A stretch of 64,000 nt of DNA from Chryseobacterium elymi (GTDB lineage Bacteria; Bacteroidota; Bacteroidia; Flavobacteriales; Weeksellaceae). Below, in pieces: positions 15,378-24,772 of the stretch. The stretch is taken from contig NZ_QNUH01000005.1 of assembly GCF_003385495.1 (NCBI RefSeq), positions 62,001 to 126,000 on the forward strand, in the 5' to 3' direction. The notes beneath the pieces are model-generated. The model saw only the letters and a program-made list of their open reading frames with translations, was not told the origin of the DNA and made no database searches. A program made the position numbers and the translations under genes. The stretch's first letter is position 1. Each line of letters starts with the position of its first letter.

Positions 15378-16337
15378 ATGAAAGTTTTAGCAAACGACGG
15401 TCTGGATCAATCTGGCATTGATGCTCTGGCTGAGAAAGGTTTTGAAGTGATCACTGCAAAAGTCCCGCAGGAGTTTTTGGTAGATTACATTAATGAGCAT
15501 AAGATCCGCACCCTGTTGGTAAGGAGTGCTACACAGGTAAGAAAAGATATTATTGACGGATGCCCATCTATCGAAATTATTGGAAGAGGCGGTGTAGGTA
15601 TGGATAATATTGATGTAGATTATGCAAGAGAAAAAGGAATTCATGTAATCAATACTCCTTCTGCTTCTTCGGAATCGGTTGCTGAGCTTGTTTTTGCCCA
15701 TTTATTTTCAGGAGCGAGATTCCTGCAGGATTCCAATAGAAAAATGCCTTTAGTAGGAGATACAGAATTTGCGAGTCTTAAAAAAGCATATACTGCCGGT
15801 ATCGAATTAAGAGGAAAAACTATCGGTATCGTTGGAATGGGAAGAATAGGACAGGAAGTAGCCAGAATTGCACTGGGATTAGGCATGAGGGTGATTGCTG
15901 CTGATAATAATGTAGGAAAAGCAAGCATCAAAGTGAAATTTTACAATAACCAGTTCATTAATGTAGATATAGAAACTGAACCGCTTCAGGATGTTCTGAA
16001 ACATTCAGATTTCATTACCCTGCACGTTCCGGCTCAGAAAGACGGATACATGATCGGGAAAAATGAGTTTGATATCATGAAAGATGGTGTTGCCATTGTA
16101 AATTGTTCAAGAGGCGGTGTTATTGACGAATCAGCTTTAATTGCTGCATTAGATTCAGGAAAAGTGAAATTTGCTGGGTTGGATGTTTTCATCAATGAGC
16201 CTACTCCTTCTAAAGAAATACTGAACCATTCAAAGATCTCTCTGACTCCACATACCGGTGCTTCTACTTTGGAAGCTCAGGACAGGATCGGACTATCTCT
16301 TGCGGAACAGATTTCAAGTATCTTACAGATTCAGTAA
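15378..16337 (+). CDS. serA: D-2-hydroxyacid dehydrogenase, 3-phosphoglycerate dehydrogenase-like
   Basis: A 319-residue NAD-dependent dehydrogenase of the short form without a C-terminal ACT domain. The Rossmann motif is GIVGMGRIGQEVAR. The catalytic Arg, Glu and His lie in NCSRGGVIDESAL, GLDVFINEP and LTPHTGAST. RGGVGMDNIDVDYAREKG is the usual substrate-domain segment. It most likely oxidises 3-phosphoglycerate in serine synthesis, as the short SerA of Bacteroidota, but another 2-hydroxyacid is possible because no serC or serB is adjacent. Confidence 0.85.
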   Translation: MKVLANDGLDQSGIDALAEKGFEVITAKVPQEFLVDYINEHKIRTLLVRSATQVRKDIIDGCPSIEIIGRGGVGMDNIDVDYAREKGIHVINTPSASSESVAELVFAHLFSGARFLQDSNRKMPLVGDTEFASLKKAYTAGIELRGKTIGIVGMGRIGQEVARIALGLGMRVIAADNNVGKASIKVKFYNNQFINVDIETEPLQDVLKHSDFITLHVPAQKDGYMIGKNEFDIMKDGVAIVNCSRGGVIDESALIAALDSGKVKFAGLDVFINEPTPSKEILNHSKISLTPHTGASTLEAQDRIGLSLAEQISSILQIQ

Positions 16338-16361
16338 CCGCTGAATCGGATAAAATAAAAT

Positions 16362-16393
16362 AAGACCGTCCCTTAATTGAGATGGTCTTTTTA
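16362..16393 (+). terminator. Terminator after serA-like gene
   Basis: AAGACCGTC (16362-16370) pairs with GATGGTCTT (16381-16389) with one G-U pair, followed by T-rich sequence. Confidence 0.8.
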
Positions 16394-16551
16394 TTTTTTC
16401 TAAATTAATTGTAAGTCGTACAGATGACCTAAAAAACTGGAACTTTAGGAAATGAATTCTGAGAACGGTAAAAAAACTCTATTGTCTGAGTCTTGAATTT
16501 TTGGTTCAATTGCTTCAAAGCAAAGAACAACTCAAAAAATACTGATTAGAA

Positions 16552-16579
16552 AAAAGACTGTCTCAAAAGGCAGTCTTTT
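16552..16579 (-). terminator. Terminator of mscL
   Basis: AAAAGACTG at 16552-16560 pairs with CAGTCTTTT at 16571-16579. Read on the minus strand it lies seven bases after the mscL stop and is followed by T residues. Confidence 0.75.
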
Positions 16580-16585
16580 CTGTTT

Positions 16586-16966
16586 TTATATATTATTTTT
16601 ACTTTTCAAAAGATCTCTGATCTCTGTCAACAATTGTTGTTCAGCAGTAGGTCCTGCCGGAGCAGCCTCTTCTCTTTTAACAACTTTGTTGGCGCCTTTG
16701 ATGATCCAGAACAGTACTATAGCGATACATAGAAAACTGATTACAGCAGAAATAAAATTACCGTAAGTCACCCCATTCCATGAAAGCATCGAAATGTTTT
16801 CTGCTCCAGCAGCCTTCAGTGCCGGATTCAGTAAAAGCGGAGTAATAACATCTTCTACCAAGGAGGAAACAATTTTCCCGAATGCTCCACCGATGATCAC
16901 ACCCACAGCCAGGTCAAGTACATTGCCCTTAAAAGCAAAATCTCTAAATTCTTTAACAAATCCCAT
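16586..16966 (-). CDS. mscL: Large-conductance mechanosensitive channel MscL
   Basis: A 126-residue inner-membrane channel that opens under membrane tension to release solutes on osmotic downshock. It has the N-terminal amphipathic helix (MGFVKEFRDFAFKGNVLDLA), the pore-lining first helix VGVIIGGAFGKIVSSLVEDVI, a periplasmic loop, the second helix FISAVISFLCIAIVLFWII and a cytoplasmic helix LLTEIRDLLKSK. The length and order are standard. It is a single-gene unit. Confidence 0.97.
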   Translation of the reverse strand: MGFVKEFRDFAFKGNVLDLAVGVIIGGAFGKIVSSLVEDVITPLLLNPALKAAGAENISMLSWNGVTYGNFISAVISFLCIAIVLFWIIKGANKVVKREEAAPAGPTAEQQLLTEIRDLLKSKNNI

Positions 16967-17188
16967 AATTTATATTTTTTAATTAAGTATACGCACAAAA
17001 ATAGAATTAAAAAACGTAATATAAAGTACTTTTTAGAGTTTTTTGCGCCATAATAATTGAATTACAGGCTGGAATTAATGAGTTTTTTTTAGTGAATTCA
17101 TTATTTAGGTTAATATTTTATTTTTGTAGTAATTACTGTAAACAGTAAAAGAAAACTTTTGTAATTTGGTTAAAATTTTGCCTATCTT

Positions 17189-18706
17189 ATGAAAGTTTTT
17201 ACTGCAGAACAAATACGCCAGTGGGACCGGTTTACGATTTGGAATGAGCCTGTTTCGTCTGTACAGCTTATGGAAAGAGCTTCTGAAACATTAGCCGGCT
17301 GGATATCAGAAAACTGTAAAAATCACAAAAAAATGGCCATATTCTGTGGCAGCGGCAATAACGGTGGCGATGGACTGGCACTGGCAAGAATACTCTACAC
17401 GAAAGGCTTTGATGCAGATGTTTTTGTACAAAATCCTAAAGGAAAATTTTCTGATGATGCTTCGGTGAATCTAAAAAGGCTTCGGGATTTTTCCGGAATC
17501 TCTGTCAGGGAATTCAAAGAAGCCGTTCAATATAATTTCGACGACAGAACTGTTATTATTGATGCTCTGTTTGGTACAGGGTTGTCACGGCCTCTGGAAG
17601 GTGTTGGCAAGCAGGTAATCGAAATGTTAAACGAAAAAAACTGTATTAAAATTTCCGTTGATATTCCTTCCGGACTGCCTGCTGATAGTATACTTGAAAA
17701 AGATCCGGTTATATTTAATGCTGATTATACATTAAGCTTACAGTGCTGGAAAAAAAGCTTTCTTCATCCTGAAACAGGTAAGTATGCAGGGAAAGTAATT
17801 ATTTTGGATATAGGATTGCATCCGGAATATTTAGAATCAGAAGCTGCTGAAGATTTTGTTATTGATGAAAAGCTTATCAATAGAATTTTTAAACCCAGAG
17901 AAGATTTTTCCCATAAAGGAACTTATGGGAAAGTGGCAGTTGTGGGAGGAAGTTACGGGAAAATGGGTGCCGCAGTACTGGCCACCAGATCTGCCCTAAA
18001 GACCGGGGCGGGGCTTACCTTTACCCTTGCACCAAAATGCGGATATGAAATTCTGCAGATCTCATGTCCTGAAGCCATGTTTATAGAAGGCGGGAATGAG
18101 CAGATAGAAGATTTTAAACCGGAAAGTGATACTGTTTATGCGATTGGGCCTGGCCTGGGAACTCATGAAAAGACCGCAAAAGGTTTGCTGGAATTTTTAA
18201 AAGGATATAATAGTCCTTTGGTCTTAGATGCAGACGCACTGAATATTATTTCAAAAGATCATAAAAACCTGAAACTGATCCCTCAAAAATCTCTCATAAC
18301 GCCACATCCAAAAGAATTTGAAAGATTATTCGGTAGCACACAAAACTCTTTTGAAAGACTGAAACTTGCCCGTAAAAAAGCTAAAGAACTCAATATTTAT
18401 ATTGTATTGAAGGATCATCATACCCAGATTGTTACTCCCCAGGGAAATGTTTTCTATAATATCAACGGTAATGCAGGACTTGCCAAAGGAGGGAGTGGGG
18501 ATATTCTTACCGGTATTCTGGTTTCGCTGCTTGCTCAGGGATATTCTGAAGAAGATACGTGTATTTTAGGAGTCTGGCTTCATGGAAGGGCGGCTGATAT
18601 GGCTGCTGAAAAATATTCCAAAGAATCTATGTTACCTACAGATGTCATCAATACATTCGGAGATGTTTTCGAGGAATTGAACAGGATAAACAGGATCAGA
18701 CTATGA
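17189..18706 (+). CDS. nnr: Bifunctional NAD(P)HX epimerase/dehydratase
   Basis: A 505-residue fusion that repairs hydrated NAD(P)H. The N-terminal epimerase domain (about 1-210) has FCGSGNNGGDGLALAR and the acidic IIDALFGTGLSRPL. The C-terminal ADP-dependent dehydratase (about 225-500) has KGTYGKVAVVGGSYGKMGAA, VLDADALN, TPHPKEFERLFG and the nucleotide motif NAGLAKGGSGDILTGIL. Both active sites look complete. It is not clearly in an operon; lgt converges from the other side. Confidence 0.96.
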   Translation: MKVFTAEQIRQWDRFTIWNEPVSSVQLMERASETLAGWISENCKNHKKMAIFCGSGNNGGDGLALARILYTKGFDADVFVQNPKGKFSDDASVNLKRLRDFSGISVREFKEAVQYNFDDRTVIIDALFGTGLSRPLEGVGKQVIEMLNEKNCIKISVDIPSGLPADSILEKDPVIFNADYTLSLQCWKKSFLHPETGKYAGKVIILDIGLHPEYLESEAAEDFVIDEKLINRIFKPREDFSHKGTYGKVAVVGGSYGKMGAAVLATRSALKTGAGLTFTLAPKCGYEILQISCPEAMFIEGGNEQIEDFKPESDTVYAIGPGLGTHEKTAKGLLEFLKGYNSPLVLDADALNIISKDHKNLKLIPQKSLITPHPKEFERLFGSTQNSFERLKLARKKAKELNIYIVLKDHHTQIVTPQGNVFYNINGNAGLAKGGSGDILTGILVSLLAQGYSEEDTCILGVWLHGRAADMAAEKYSKESMLPTDVINTFGDVFEELNRINRIRL

Positions 18707-18781
18707 TAATAGACAGTTTTAATTTTAGAGTAAAACAGAAAACTTCTCATTTGTTTAAATTAATCTTAAAGATTAAAAGAA

Positions 18782-18817
18782 AAAGGGCAAATTCGCTTAT
18801 CTGCAAATTTGCCCTTT
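18782..18817 (-). terminator. Terminator of lgt
   Basis: A 12-bp stem (AAAGGGCAAATT with AATTTGCCCTTT) lies just past the lgt stop; on the minus strand it is followed by TTTCTTTTAAT. A second small palindrome (18760-18776, arms TTAATCTT and AAGATTAA) lies beyond it. Confidence 0.8.
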
Positions 18818-18830
18818 CCTATTTTTATCA

Positions 18831-20099
18831 TTACTCCGGTTTCTCGTTTTCTGCCTGAGTGATTTTGAATTTTTTTGAAATAATCATGATAACAACTCCC
18901 GCAATCATAAACGGAATGGAAAGTACCTGTCCCGTATTCAGCCCTCCAATCTGGATGAATTCGTCTCCCTGAGGTTCCTTCAGGAATTCCACAAAGAATC
19001 TTACAGCCCAAAGGATAATAAAGAATAATCCGAATAGCCATCCCTGCTGATATTTTTTGTTTGTTTTTCTGTATAATATCCATAACAACAGGAACAGTAG
19101 AAAATATCCGACAGCTTCAAGAAGCTGACCTGGATAGCGGGGAACTGTTGGGCCATATTCACTGCTTTGCTGTGGGAAAAGAATAGCAAGAGGAGAATTG
19201 GGATCAACAGCTTTTCCTACGATCTCCGAATTGAAAAAATTTCCTATTCTTACAAATGCACCTCCCAAAGCAACCACAATTCCAATTCTGTCATATACCC
19301 AGAATGGATTTTTCTTGATAATCTTAAATGAATAATATAAAGTAGTAAAGATCAAAGCTATTGTAGCTCCATGACTTGCCAATCCGGAGAATCCTGTAAA
19401 CTTGAACCCGTTTTTAGTGCTTATCGGTAAAAATACGCTCCAGAAATCTTCTTTGAACAGTTCCGGCTGATAGAAAATGACATGTCCTAATCTGGCTCCC
19501 AAAATAGTTCCGATCAGCGTCCATGTGAAAAGCGGCTCCAGATATTTCTGGTTAACATTGTCGATTTTGAAGATTCTTAACATTAAAATATATCCAAAAC
19601 CAAAGGCAAAAACGAACATTAAGCTGTAGAAATGAAGGGTAACCGGTCCCAACTGAATCCCTTTTGAAGGATCCCATATTTTGAAAGGCGTTTCCAAAGC
19701 GACACTGTCGGTTCCGTTAATTGGCTTAGCTGTTTTTACAGCATATTTGAATTTGGTGATGTTGTCTTGTGTGGCAGGACCGTCAATTAGCTTAAAATCT
19801 TTATCGAAAAGCTGATAGTGCAAACTCTTATACTTCTCTAAAGTGGTAGCGCTGTAATTAAAGTACGCAGGTTCAAAATTGGATTCGTTCAGAATAACCA
19901 GGATGTTGCTGTCTGTGGCTTTTTCCGGGAAAGCATTAAGGTCACCTACTTCGGTAGTGGAATAGATCTTTACCGGAACACTGCCTCCATTTACTTTCAG
20001 GGTTCCGTCAGATAATTCTCCCGGATATTGCTGGGCAAACGCAGATTGTGTAATGAATACAAATACGATGAGGTAAATTCTGAAAAATAGATTACTCAT
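18831..20099 (-). CDS. lgt: Prolipoprotein diacylglyceryl transferase with N-terminal extension
   Basis: A 422-residue inner-membrane enzyme that attaches diacylglycerol from phosphatidylglycerol to the lipobox cysteine of prelipoproteins. The catalytic core spans about 155-410, with ILGARLGHVIFYQ, GLASHGATIALIF, the signature FVRIGNFFNSEIVGK and YPGQLLEAVGYF. In front of it lie a cleavable-looking signal (about 1-22, SAFAQ) and about 130 extracytoplasmic residues absent from the roughly 290-residue proteobacterial enzyme. yidD lies 21 bases upstream in the same direction, so the pair form a membrane-protein unit. Confidence 0.95.
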   Translation of the reverse strand: MSNLFFRIYLIVFVFITQSAFAQQYPGELSDGTLKVNGGSVPVKIYSTTEVGDLNAFPEKATDSNILVILNESNFEPAYFNYSATTLEKYKSLHYQLFDKDFKLIDGPATQDNITKFKYAVKTAKPINGTDSVALETPFKIWDPSKGIQLGPVTLHFYSLMFVFAFGFGYILMLRIFKIDNVNQKYLEPLFTWTLIGTILGARLGHVIFYQPELFKEDFWSVFLPISTKNGFKFTGFSGLASHGATIALIFTTLYYSFKIIKKNPFWVYDRIGIVVALGGAFVRIGNFFNSEIVGKAVDPNSPLAILFPQQSSEYGPTVPRYPGQLLEAVGYFLLFLLLWILYRKTNKKYQQGWLFGLFFIILWAVRFFVEFLKEPQGDEFIQIGGLNTGQVLSIPFMIAGVVIMIISKKFKITQAENEKPE

Positions 20100-20120
20100 T
20101 TCTATTAATTTAATAGTTTG

Positions 20121-20372
20121 TTACTGATTTAATTTTTTCGGAGGAACAGGATCGTAACCGCTGCCTCCCCACGGATGGCATTTTGAAATTCTTTTGATAC
20201 CCAGCCAAAGCCCTTTGAAAATACCATGTACCTGAAGGGCTTCTACCATATAATGAGAACAGGTAGGTTCGTAACGGCAGTTTTTGGGAAGTAGGGGCGA
20301 AATAAACCACTGGTAAAATTTTATCAAAATTACCAAAGGAAAACTAATGATTTTATTGAATGTAAGTTTCAA
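20121..20372 (-). CDS. yidD: Membrane protein insertion efficiency factor YidD
   Basis: An 83-residue protein that assists YidC-dependent membrane insertion. It has an N-terminal amphipathic helix ([20 protein letters not shown]), the conserved cysteine segment [15 protein letters not shown] and [15 protein letters not shown] at the end. All family landmarks are present. A -7-like TATTTTTG lies on the minus strand at 20387-20380, eight bases before the start. Confidence 0.95.
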   Translation of the reverse strand: MKLTFNKIISFPLVILIKFYQWFISPLLPKNCRYEPTCSHYMVEALQVHGIFKGLWLGIKRISKCHPWGGSGYDPVPPKKLNQ

Positions 20373-20474
20373 AACAATGCAAAAATAGGGTAAAAAAATT
20401 AAAATTAGTTTAATTTTGTTATAAGTTTCAGAGACCCAAAAGCCTGAATCCGTTTATCCTAAAAATAAATTATC

Positions 20475-21752
20475 TTGAGCCAAAATATTCCATTAGCCGA
20501 AAAGTTAAGACCTAAAACTCTGGACGAGGTTCTGGGGCAGGAGCATCTTACCGGTGAAAAAGGTACGATCAGGAAAATGATCGAAAATAATGCATTGAAT
20601 TCCCTGATTCTCTGGGGACCTCCGGGTACCGGAAAAACAACCCTGGCTGAAATTATTTCTGAAAAATCGGGCAGGAAATTCTATAAGCTCTCCGCAGTTT
20701 CTTCGGGAGTAAAAGATGTGCGGGATGTAATTGAGGATGCTAAAAAACAAAACCTGTTTTCAGGAAAATCTCCCATTTTATTCATAGATGAGATTCATAG
20801 GTTCAATAAATCACAGCAGGATTCATTATTGCATGCTGTTGAGAAAGGATGGATTGTACTGATTGGTGCCACTACAGAAAACCCAAGCTTTGAAGTGGTA
20901 TCCGCTCTTTTATCTAGAAGTCAGGTTTATATTCTGAAAGCCTTAAGCTATGAAAAGCTTGAAGAATTAGCCGATACCGCCACCCAGCGATTCAATAAGG
21001 ATGAAGGAACCTCTTTTAAGATTGCTGAAAAAGGAGCATTTATTCAGTATTCAGGAGGGGATGCCCGCAAACTGATCAATTCTGTAGAACTTGTTCTTAA
21101 TCAATATGTGAATTCAGATAAAGAAGAAATCAATAACTCGGATGTCCTGGACATTCTGCAGGAAACGATGGCGCTCTATGACAAAAACGGCGAGCAGCAT
21201 TATGATATCATCTCTGCTTTTATAAAATCTATGCGGGGAGGTGACCCGAATGGTGCTGTCTATTGGCTGGCAAGGATGATTGCAGGAGGTGAGGATATCA
21301 AGTTTATTGCCCGTAGAATGCTTATTCTTGCGGCTGAAGACATCGGGCTGGCAAATCCGAACGCTTTGGTGATCGCCAACAACTGCTTTCAGGCCATTAA
21401 TGTTATAGGAAATCCGGAATCAAGAATTATTTTAAGCGAAACAGCAGTTTATTTGGCTGTTTCTCCTAAAAGCAATTCGACATACATGGCTATTAATGAA
21501 GCATTGGCTCTCGTAAAACAAACTGGAAACCTGCCGGTGCCTTTACATCTGAGAAATGCACCAACCAAGCTGATGAAAGATCTTGATTATGGTAAAGAAT
21601 ATAAGTATGCCCATTCATACGAGGGAAATTTTGTTGAGCAGGATTTCCTGCCTGAGGAAATTAAAGATGTAAAACTTTACCAGCCGGGAAACAATGCTAC
21701 AGAAAAAAAAATCTACGAAGAACTTAAGAAAAAATGGAATAACCGGTATTAA
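20475..21752 (+). CDS. rarA: Replication-associated recombination protein A (AAA+ ATPase)
   Basis: A 425-residue AAA+ protein of the RarA/MgsA/WRNIP1 family that acts at stalled replication forks with SSB. The start is a TTG at 20475; it gives the family N-terminus IPLAEKLRPKTLDEVLGQEHL, and no ATG is available near it. Walker A is GPPGTGKTTL (about 47-56), Walker B is ILFIDEIHRFNKSQQD, and the sensor is IGATTENPSFEV. The C-terminal tetramerisation domain (LARMIAGGEDIKFIARR, APTKLMKDL) is complete. The rare start may keep expression low. Confidence 0.95.
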   Translation: MSQNIPLAEKLRPKTLDEVLGQEHLTGEKGTIRKMIENNALNSLILWGPPGTGKTTLAEIISEKSGRKFYKLSAVSSGVKDVRDVIEDAKKQNLFSGKSPILFIDEIHRFNKSQQDSLLHAVEKGWIVLIGATTENPSFEVVSALLSRSQVYILKALSYEKLEELADTATQRFNKDEGTSFKIAEKGAFIQYSGGDARKLINSVELVLNQYVNSDKEEINNSDVLDILQETMALYDKNGEQHYDIISAFIKSMRGGDPNGAVYWLARMIAGGEDIKFIARRMLILAAEDIGLANPNALVIANNCFQAINVIGNPESRIILSETAVYLAVSPKSNSTYMAINEALALVKQTGNLPVPLHLRNAPTKLMKDLDYGKEYKYAHSYEGNFVEQDFLPEEIKDVKLYQPGNNATEKKIYEELKKKWNNRY

Positions 21753-21756
21753 AAGC

Positions 21757-21786
21757 AAAAGGATACTTTCAAAAGTATCCTTTTAT
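21757..21786 (+). terminator. Terminator of rarA
   Basis: AAAAGGATACT pairs with AGTATCCTTTT around TTCAAA five bases after the rarA stop; the T-tract is short. It may also serve the converging gene at 21812-22252. Confidence 0.75.
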
Positions 21787-21811
21787 GATGTAATTTTATT
21801 TTAGGTGTCGT

Positions 21812-22252
21812 TTATTTTATACTACTAGTGGTTAGGAAAACTGTTTTCCTTCCGTTATGATCCTTAACTTCTACATTACCCATGATGTCGCCATAGATCT
21901 TTGTATTTGTATCGGAAAATTCATAGCCTTCAATAAAAACTGGAGTGTTTTCAGGCAACTCGTACTGTGAGTTCAGTTGAGCTAAAGATATTATATCCAA
22001 ACCGTCATAGCCGTTTTTGATTTTAAATTCAGTCAACCCTTTTTCTGCAATGAAGCTGTATTTTTTTAAACCCTGTGGCAGTGCTGAAGGACCTTTGTAG
22101 ATATTAGAACTCTGAACAATGGCTTTTCTTGCACTGAACATGCCTACTGTTCCGACAATATCATTGGCAACGGCAAACTTTATAGAAGGGTTTTTCTGGG
22201 CAGATAATGCTACAGAGGATAATATTAAAAAAGAATAGAGTATTTTTTTCAT
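21812..22252 (-). CDS. Secreted protein of unknown function
   Basis: A 146-residue protein with a clear Sec signal peptide (MKKILYSFLILSSVALSAQ, cleavage about residue 19). The mature domain is rich in beta-type sequence and has no cysteine or recognisable motif. I do not recognise the family. It is a single gene, convergent with rarA, with 207 bases before the next gene. Confidence 0.65.
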   Translation of the reverse strand: MKKILYSFLILSSVALSAQKNPSIKFAVANDIVGTVGMFSARKAIVQSSNIYKGPSALPQGLKKYSFIAEKGLTEFKIKNGYDGLDIISLAQLNSQYELPENTPVFIEGYEFSDTNTKIYGDIMGNVEVKDHNGRKTVFLTTSSIK

Positions 22253-22459
22253 AACCAGAATATATAACTGTTAAAAACTGGATAAATATAATTAAATTTT
22301 ACAAAATGTGAATGAATTTTTGTGATATTTTAAATATTATCTAGAAATAAAAACTATTGTTAAGGATTTTTGATTTTAAAAGAAGGTTTTCTATAGCCTG
22401 TTTTATGAGAATGATGCTGGCAAGTTATATGGTAAATATAGTAACTCCGGCTTTCGTTA

Positions 22460-24670
22460 TTATCCCTCTTTTTCTTCCTTCTTTGTATCCACCATATTCC
22501 TGATAATGTTTTTCAGTCTTTGGAAGGTGAAAGAGCTCAATAATAAAATAACGCCTAGTATTATAAATGCGGTAATTCTTGAGATATTATCCATCTGCCA
22601 GACATCATAACTATAAAGTTTCAGCACCATAATTCCTATGAGTACAAAGCCAATCCTGCCATATTCAGGAATATTCTTTTTTAAGCTGATATAAATAAAA
22701 ATACTGGCAAGAACAGTCCAGATGATCGGAAGATAGAGAATATTAAAATGTTCTTTCGTTTTATAGACCAGCGAAATGTCGTTTACGGAGCTTAGGATGT
22801 AAGTGTGATAGAATCCGCAGCTTACTGCAATAACAAGTGTTACTGAAATTATCCAGTAAGAGAGCTTTGTTTTATAAAAACCAATACTGGCAGCTGCGTT
22901 CCACAATATGTATGTAAAAGGAATCCAATGAAGAAAATGGATCATATAAAAACCGAATGTAAGTTTCTTTTTTAAAACCGATGTAACAACCTCTGATGCT
23001 GCAAATGAGGCATTTAAGGCAATAAGGATAAATAGCAGGTAAATAAGCCCAGTCTGGATAATGCTTTCAATACCCAGCTTTTTCCTGAGTATCATCAGGG
23101 CAAAAATATAATAAATGCTGAATAGCAAACCAATACTTACAACAGCCGGCCATGGCATATCCGAGATATGATAGCTGATCTCCAGCAGCAGGGCAATATA
23201 TATAACGCTATAACTTACAATAGCAAAAATATTTTCAAAAAAACTATCCTCCTGCTTTTGTGTTTCGTTGATCTTTTTCAGTAAAAAGAGATTCACGATC
23301 GTAGTGGTAACAGTCACAAGGCTCGTTAAAAAAACAGGATTGAATACAGCAGCCATATTGTCTTTGTTCAGATATTCAGACCAGGTCATGATTTGTGCAA
23401 TAATGACAAGGGGGAAAAGTACATAAAAGCAAGTTTTGAAAATGCTGTGTCTGCTTTTTTTCCATATATAAAGAAGAAGCGTCGCTTCCACGGCCCAGAC
23501 AGTTGTAATAAGATGACTTTTGAACTGAAGGGCAACAGCTATCGTAATAAGGCTGATCGTAAGTGCCGCAAAAATAGAATAGCTGAAGCCGAAGTTCCTT
23601 TTCCCATACTCTCTTAAAAGCAGCAGGGCATTGATAACGGCAAAAAGCAGCGGGAAAATAATTACAGGCTCATAGCTTAAGGTATGGAATATATAAATCA
23701 GGCCAATAATACTGGAAAAATTAATTAACACCAGCATGAAAGTATCCCACGATGAAAGTATATTTTTTTTGATGTGATCCTGTAGCGCAAAAATGTAGAA
23801 AATAATATAATTAATGATATAGAAAACAATACTGAGTAGTTCGGGGTGTTCTACAGTCCAGAAGAACAGATAGATACTGGTGAAAGTATAAGAGGTCCAT
23901 CCCACGCTTTTCCAGCGTTTTAAAAATGCTGTGGTGAGCATGCCAATATTTAGCAGAGTAAGATACGTGAAAAGAAATAGATAATTACTCTGTCCCGTAC
24001 TGATCATCAAAGGAGCAGAAAATCCGCCCAGCATTGCAAAAATAATCAACACTTCACTTTTATAATAATAGGCGAGGGCAATAGAAATAATGGTAACAAT
24101 AGTAGTAATAATGAAAGCAGTATTTTGGGTAAACAGGTGATATTCCCGGAAAGCAATGGTAGTGGTGAAATAGAGAACAGCAATTCCGCCTCCCGTGATG
24201 ATCGATGCGAAAACAGCATAGTTTTTTCTCAGAAAATGTCCTGTCAGCATAATCCCGGCTCCAACTGCCAGGCCTATTCCTGCTCGCGCTGTTTCTCTGA
24301 TCCAGTTTTTGTCTATAGCATATTTTACAAAGTAACCAATTCCAAGAACAAGCGTGAAAATACCGATAATGGTCAGGATATTTTGTTTTAAAAACTCAAA
24401 AACAGGTTCCATCCAGTCTCTTTGAGGTTCAGTGGGTGCTTCATCAGAAATGTTGGCTGCAGGCAGTATGCCCTCCTGTACCAGTTGAGGTGCCGGAATC
24501 TCTTCATTGGCCAGCGGTTGTTTGAAGGTATCTGCATTTTGTTGAGATTGATTGATTTTTACCCGTAAATCAAAAACCTCCTTTTCAAGCTTCCTGATCT
24601 TGTGATTAAGATTATTGAAAATAAAAAAGATGACCACAATGATTAATATGACTGCAAGAAACCCACTCAT
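22460..24670 (-). CDS. DUF2339 multi-spanning membrane protein
   Basis: A 736-residue integral membrane protein. Residues 1-17 form a helix, 20-45 a short coiled coil (LNHKIRKLEKEVFDLRVK), then a proline-rich linker to about 85, and from there about 20 hydrophobic helices follow. The segment WIRETARAGIGLAVGAGIMLTGHFLRK at the first membrane pair and GGGIAVLYFTTTIAFREYHL are typical of the DUF2339 family. The role of the family is unknown. No operon partner is evident. Confidence 0.8.
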   Translation of the reverse strand: MSGFLAVILIIVVIFFIFNNLNHKIRKLEKEVFDLRVKINQSQQNADTFKQPLANEEIPAPQLVQEGILPAANISDEAPTEPQRDWMEPVFEFLKQNILTIIGIFTLVLGIGYFVKYAIDKNWIRETARAGIGLAVGAGIMLTGHFLRKNYAVFASIITGGGIAVLYFTTTIAFREYHLFTQNTAFIITTIVTIISIALAYYYKSEVLIIFAMLGGFSAPLMISTGQSNYLFLFTYLTLLNIGMLTTAFLKRWKSVGWTSYTFTSIYLFFWTVEHPELLSIVFYIINYIIFYIFALQDHIKKNILSSWDTFMLVLINFSSIIGLIYIFHTLSYEPVIIFPLLFAVINALLLLREYGKRNFGFSYSIFAALTISLITIAVALQFKSHLITTVWAVEATLLLYIWKKSRHSIFKTCFYVLFPLVIIAQIMTWSEYLNKDNMAAVFNPVFLTSLVTVTTTIVNLFLLKKINETQKQEDSFFENIFAIVSYSVIYIALLLEISYHISDMPWPAVVSIGLLFSIYYIFALMILRKKLGIESIIQTGLIYLLFILIALNASFAASEVVTSVLKKKLTFGFYMIHFLHWIPFTYILWNAAASIGFYKTKLSYWIISVTLVIAVSCGFYHTYILSSVNDISLVYKTKEHFNILYLPIIWTVLASIFIYISLKKNIPEYGRIGFVLIGIMVLKLYSYDVWQMDNISRITAFIILGVILLLSSFTFQRLKNIIRNMVDTKKEEKEG

Positions 24671-24715
24671 TCTTTACTTTTTATCAAATATAAATAAATG
24701 TGACAGGATAAAAAA

Positions 24716-24746
24716 TTAATCCATCACAGAATATGTGATGGATTAA
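24716..24746 (-). terminator. Terminator after the C1q-like gene
   Basis: A perfect 13-bp inverted repeat, TTAATCCATCACA with TGTGATGGATTAA, has five T after it on the minus strand. It lies 27 bases after the stop of the gene at 24773-25495. Confidence 0.85.
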
Positions 24747-24772
24747 CTGTGCAGAGTGATTAAATTTATCTG

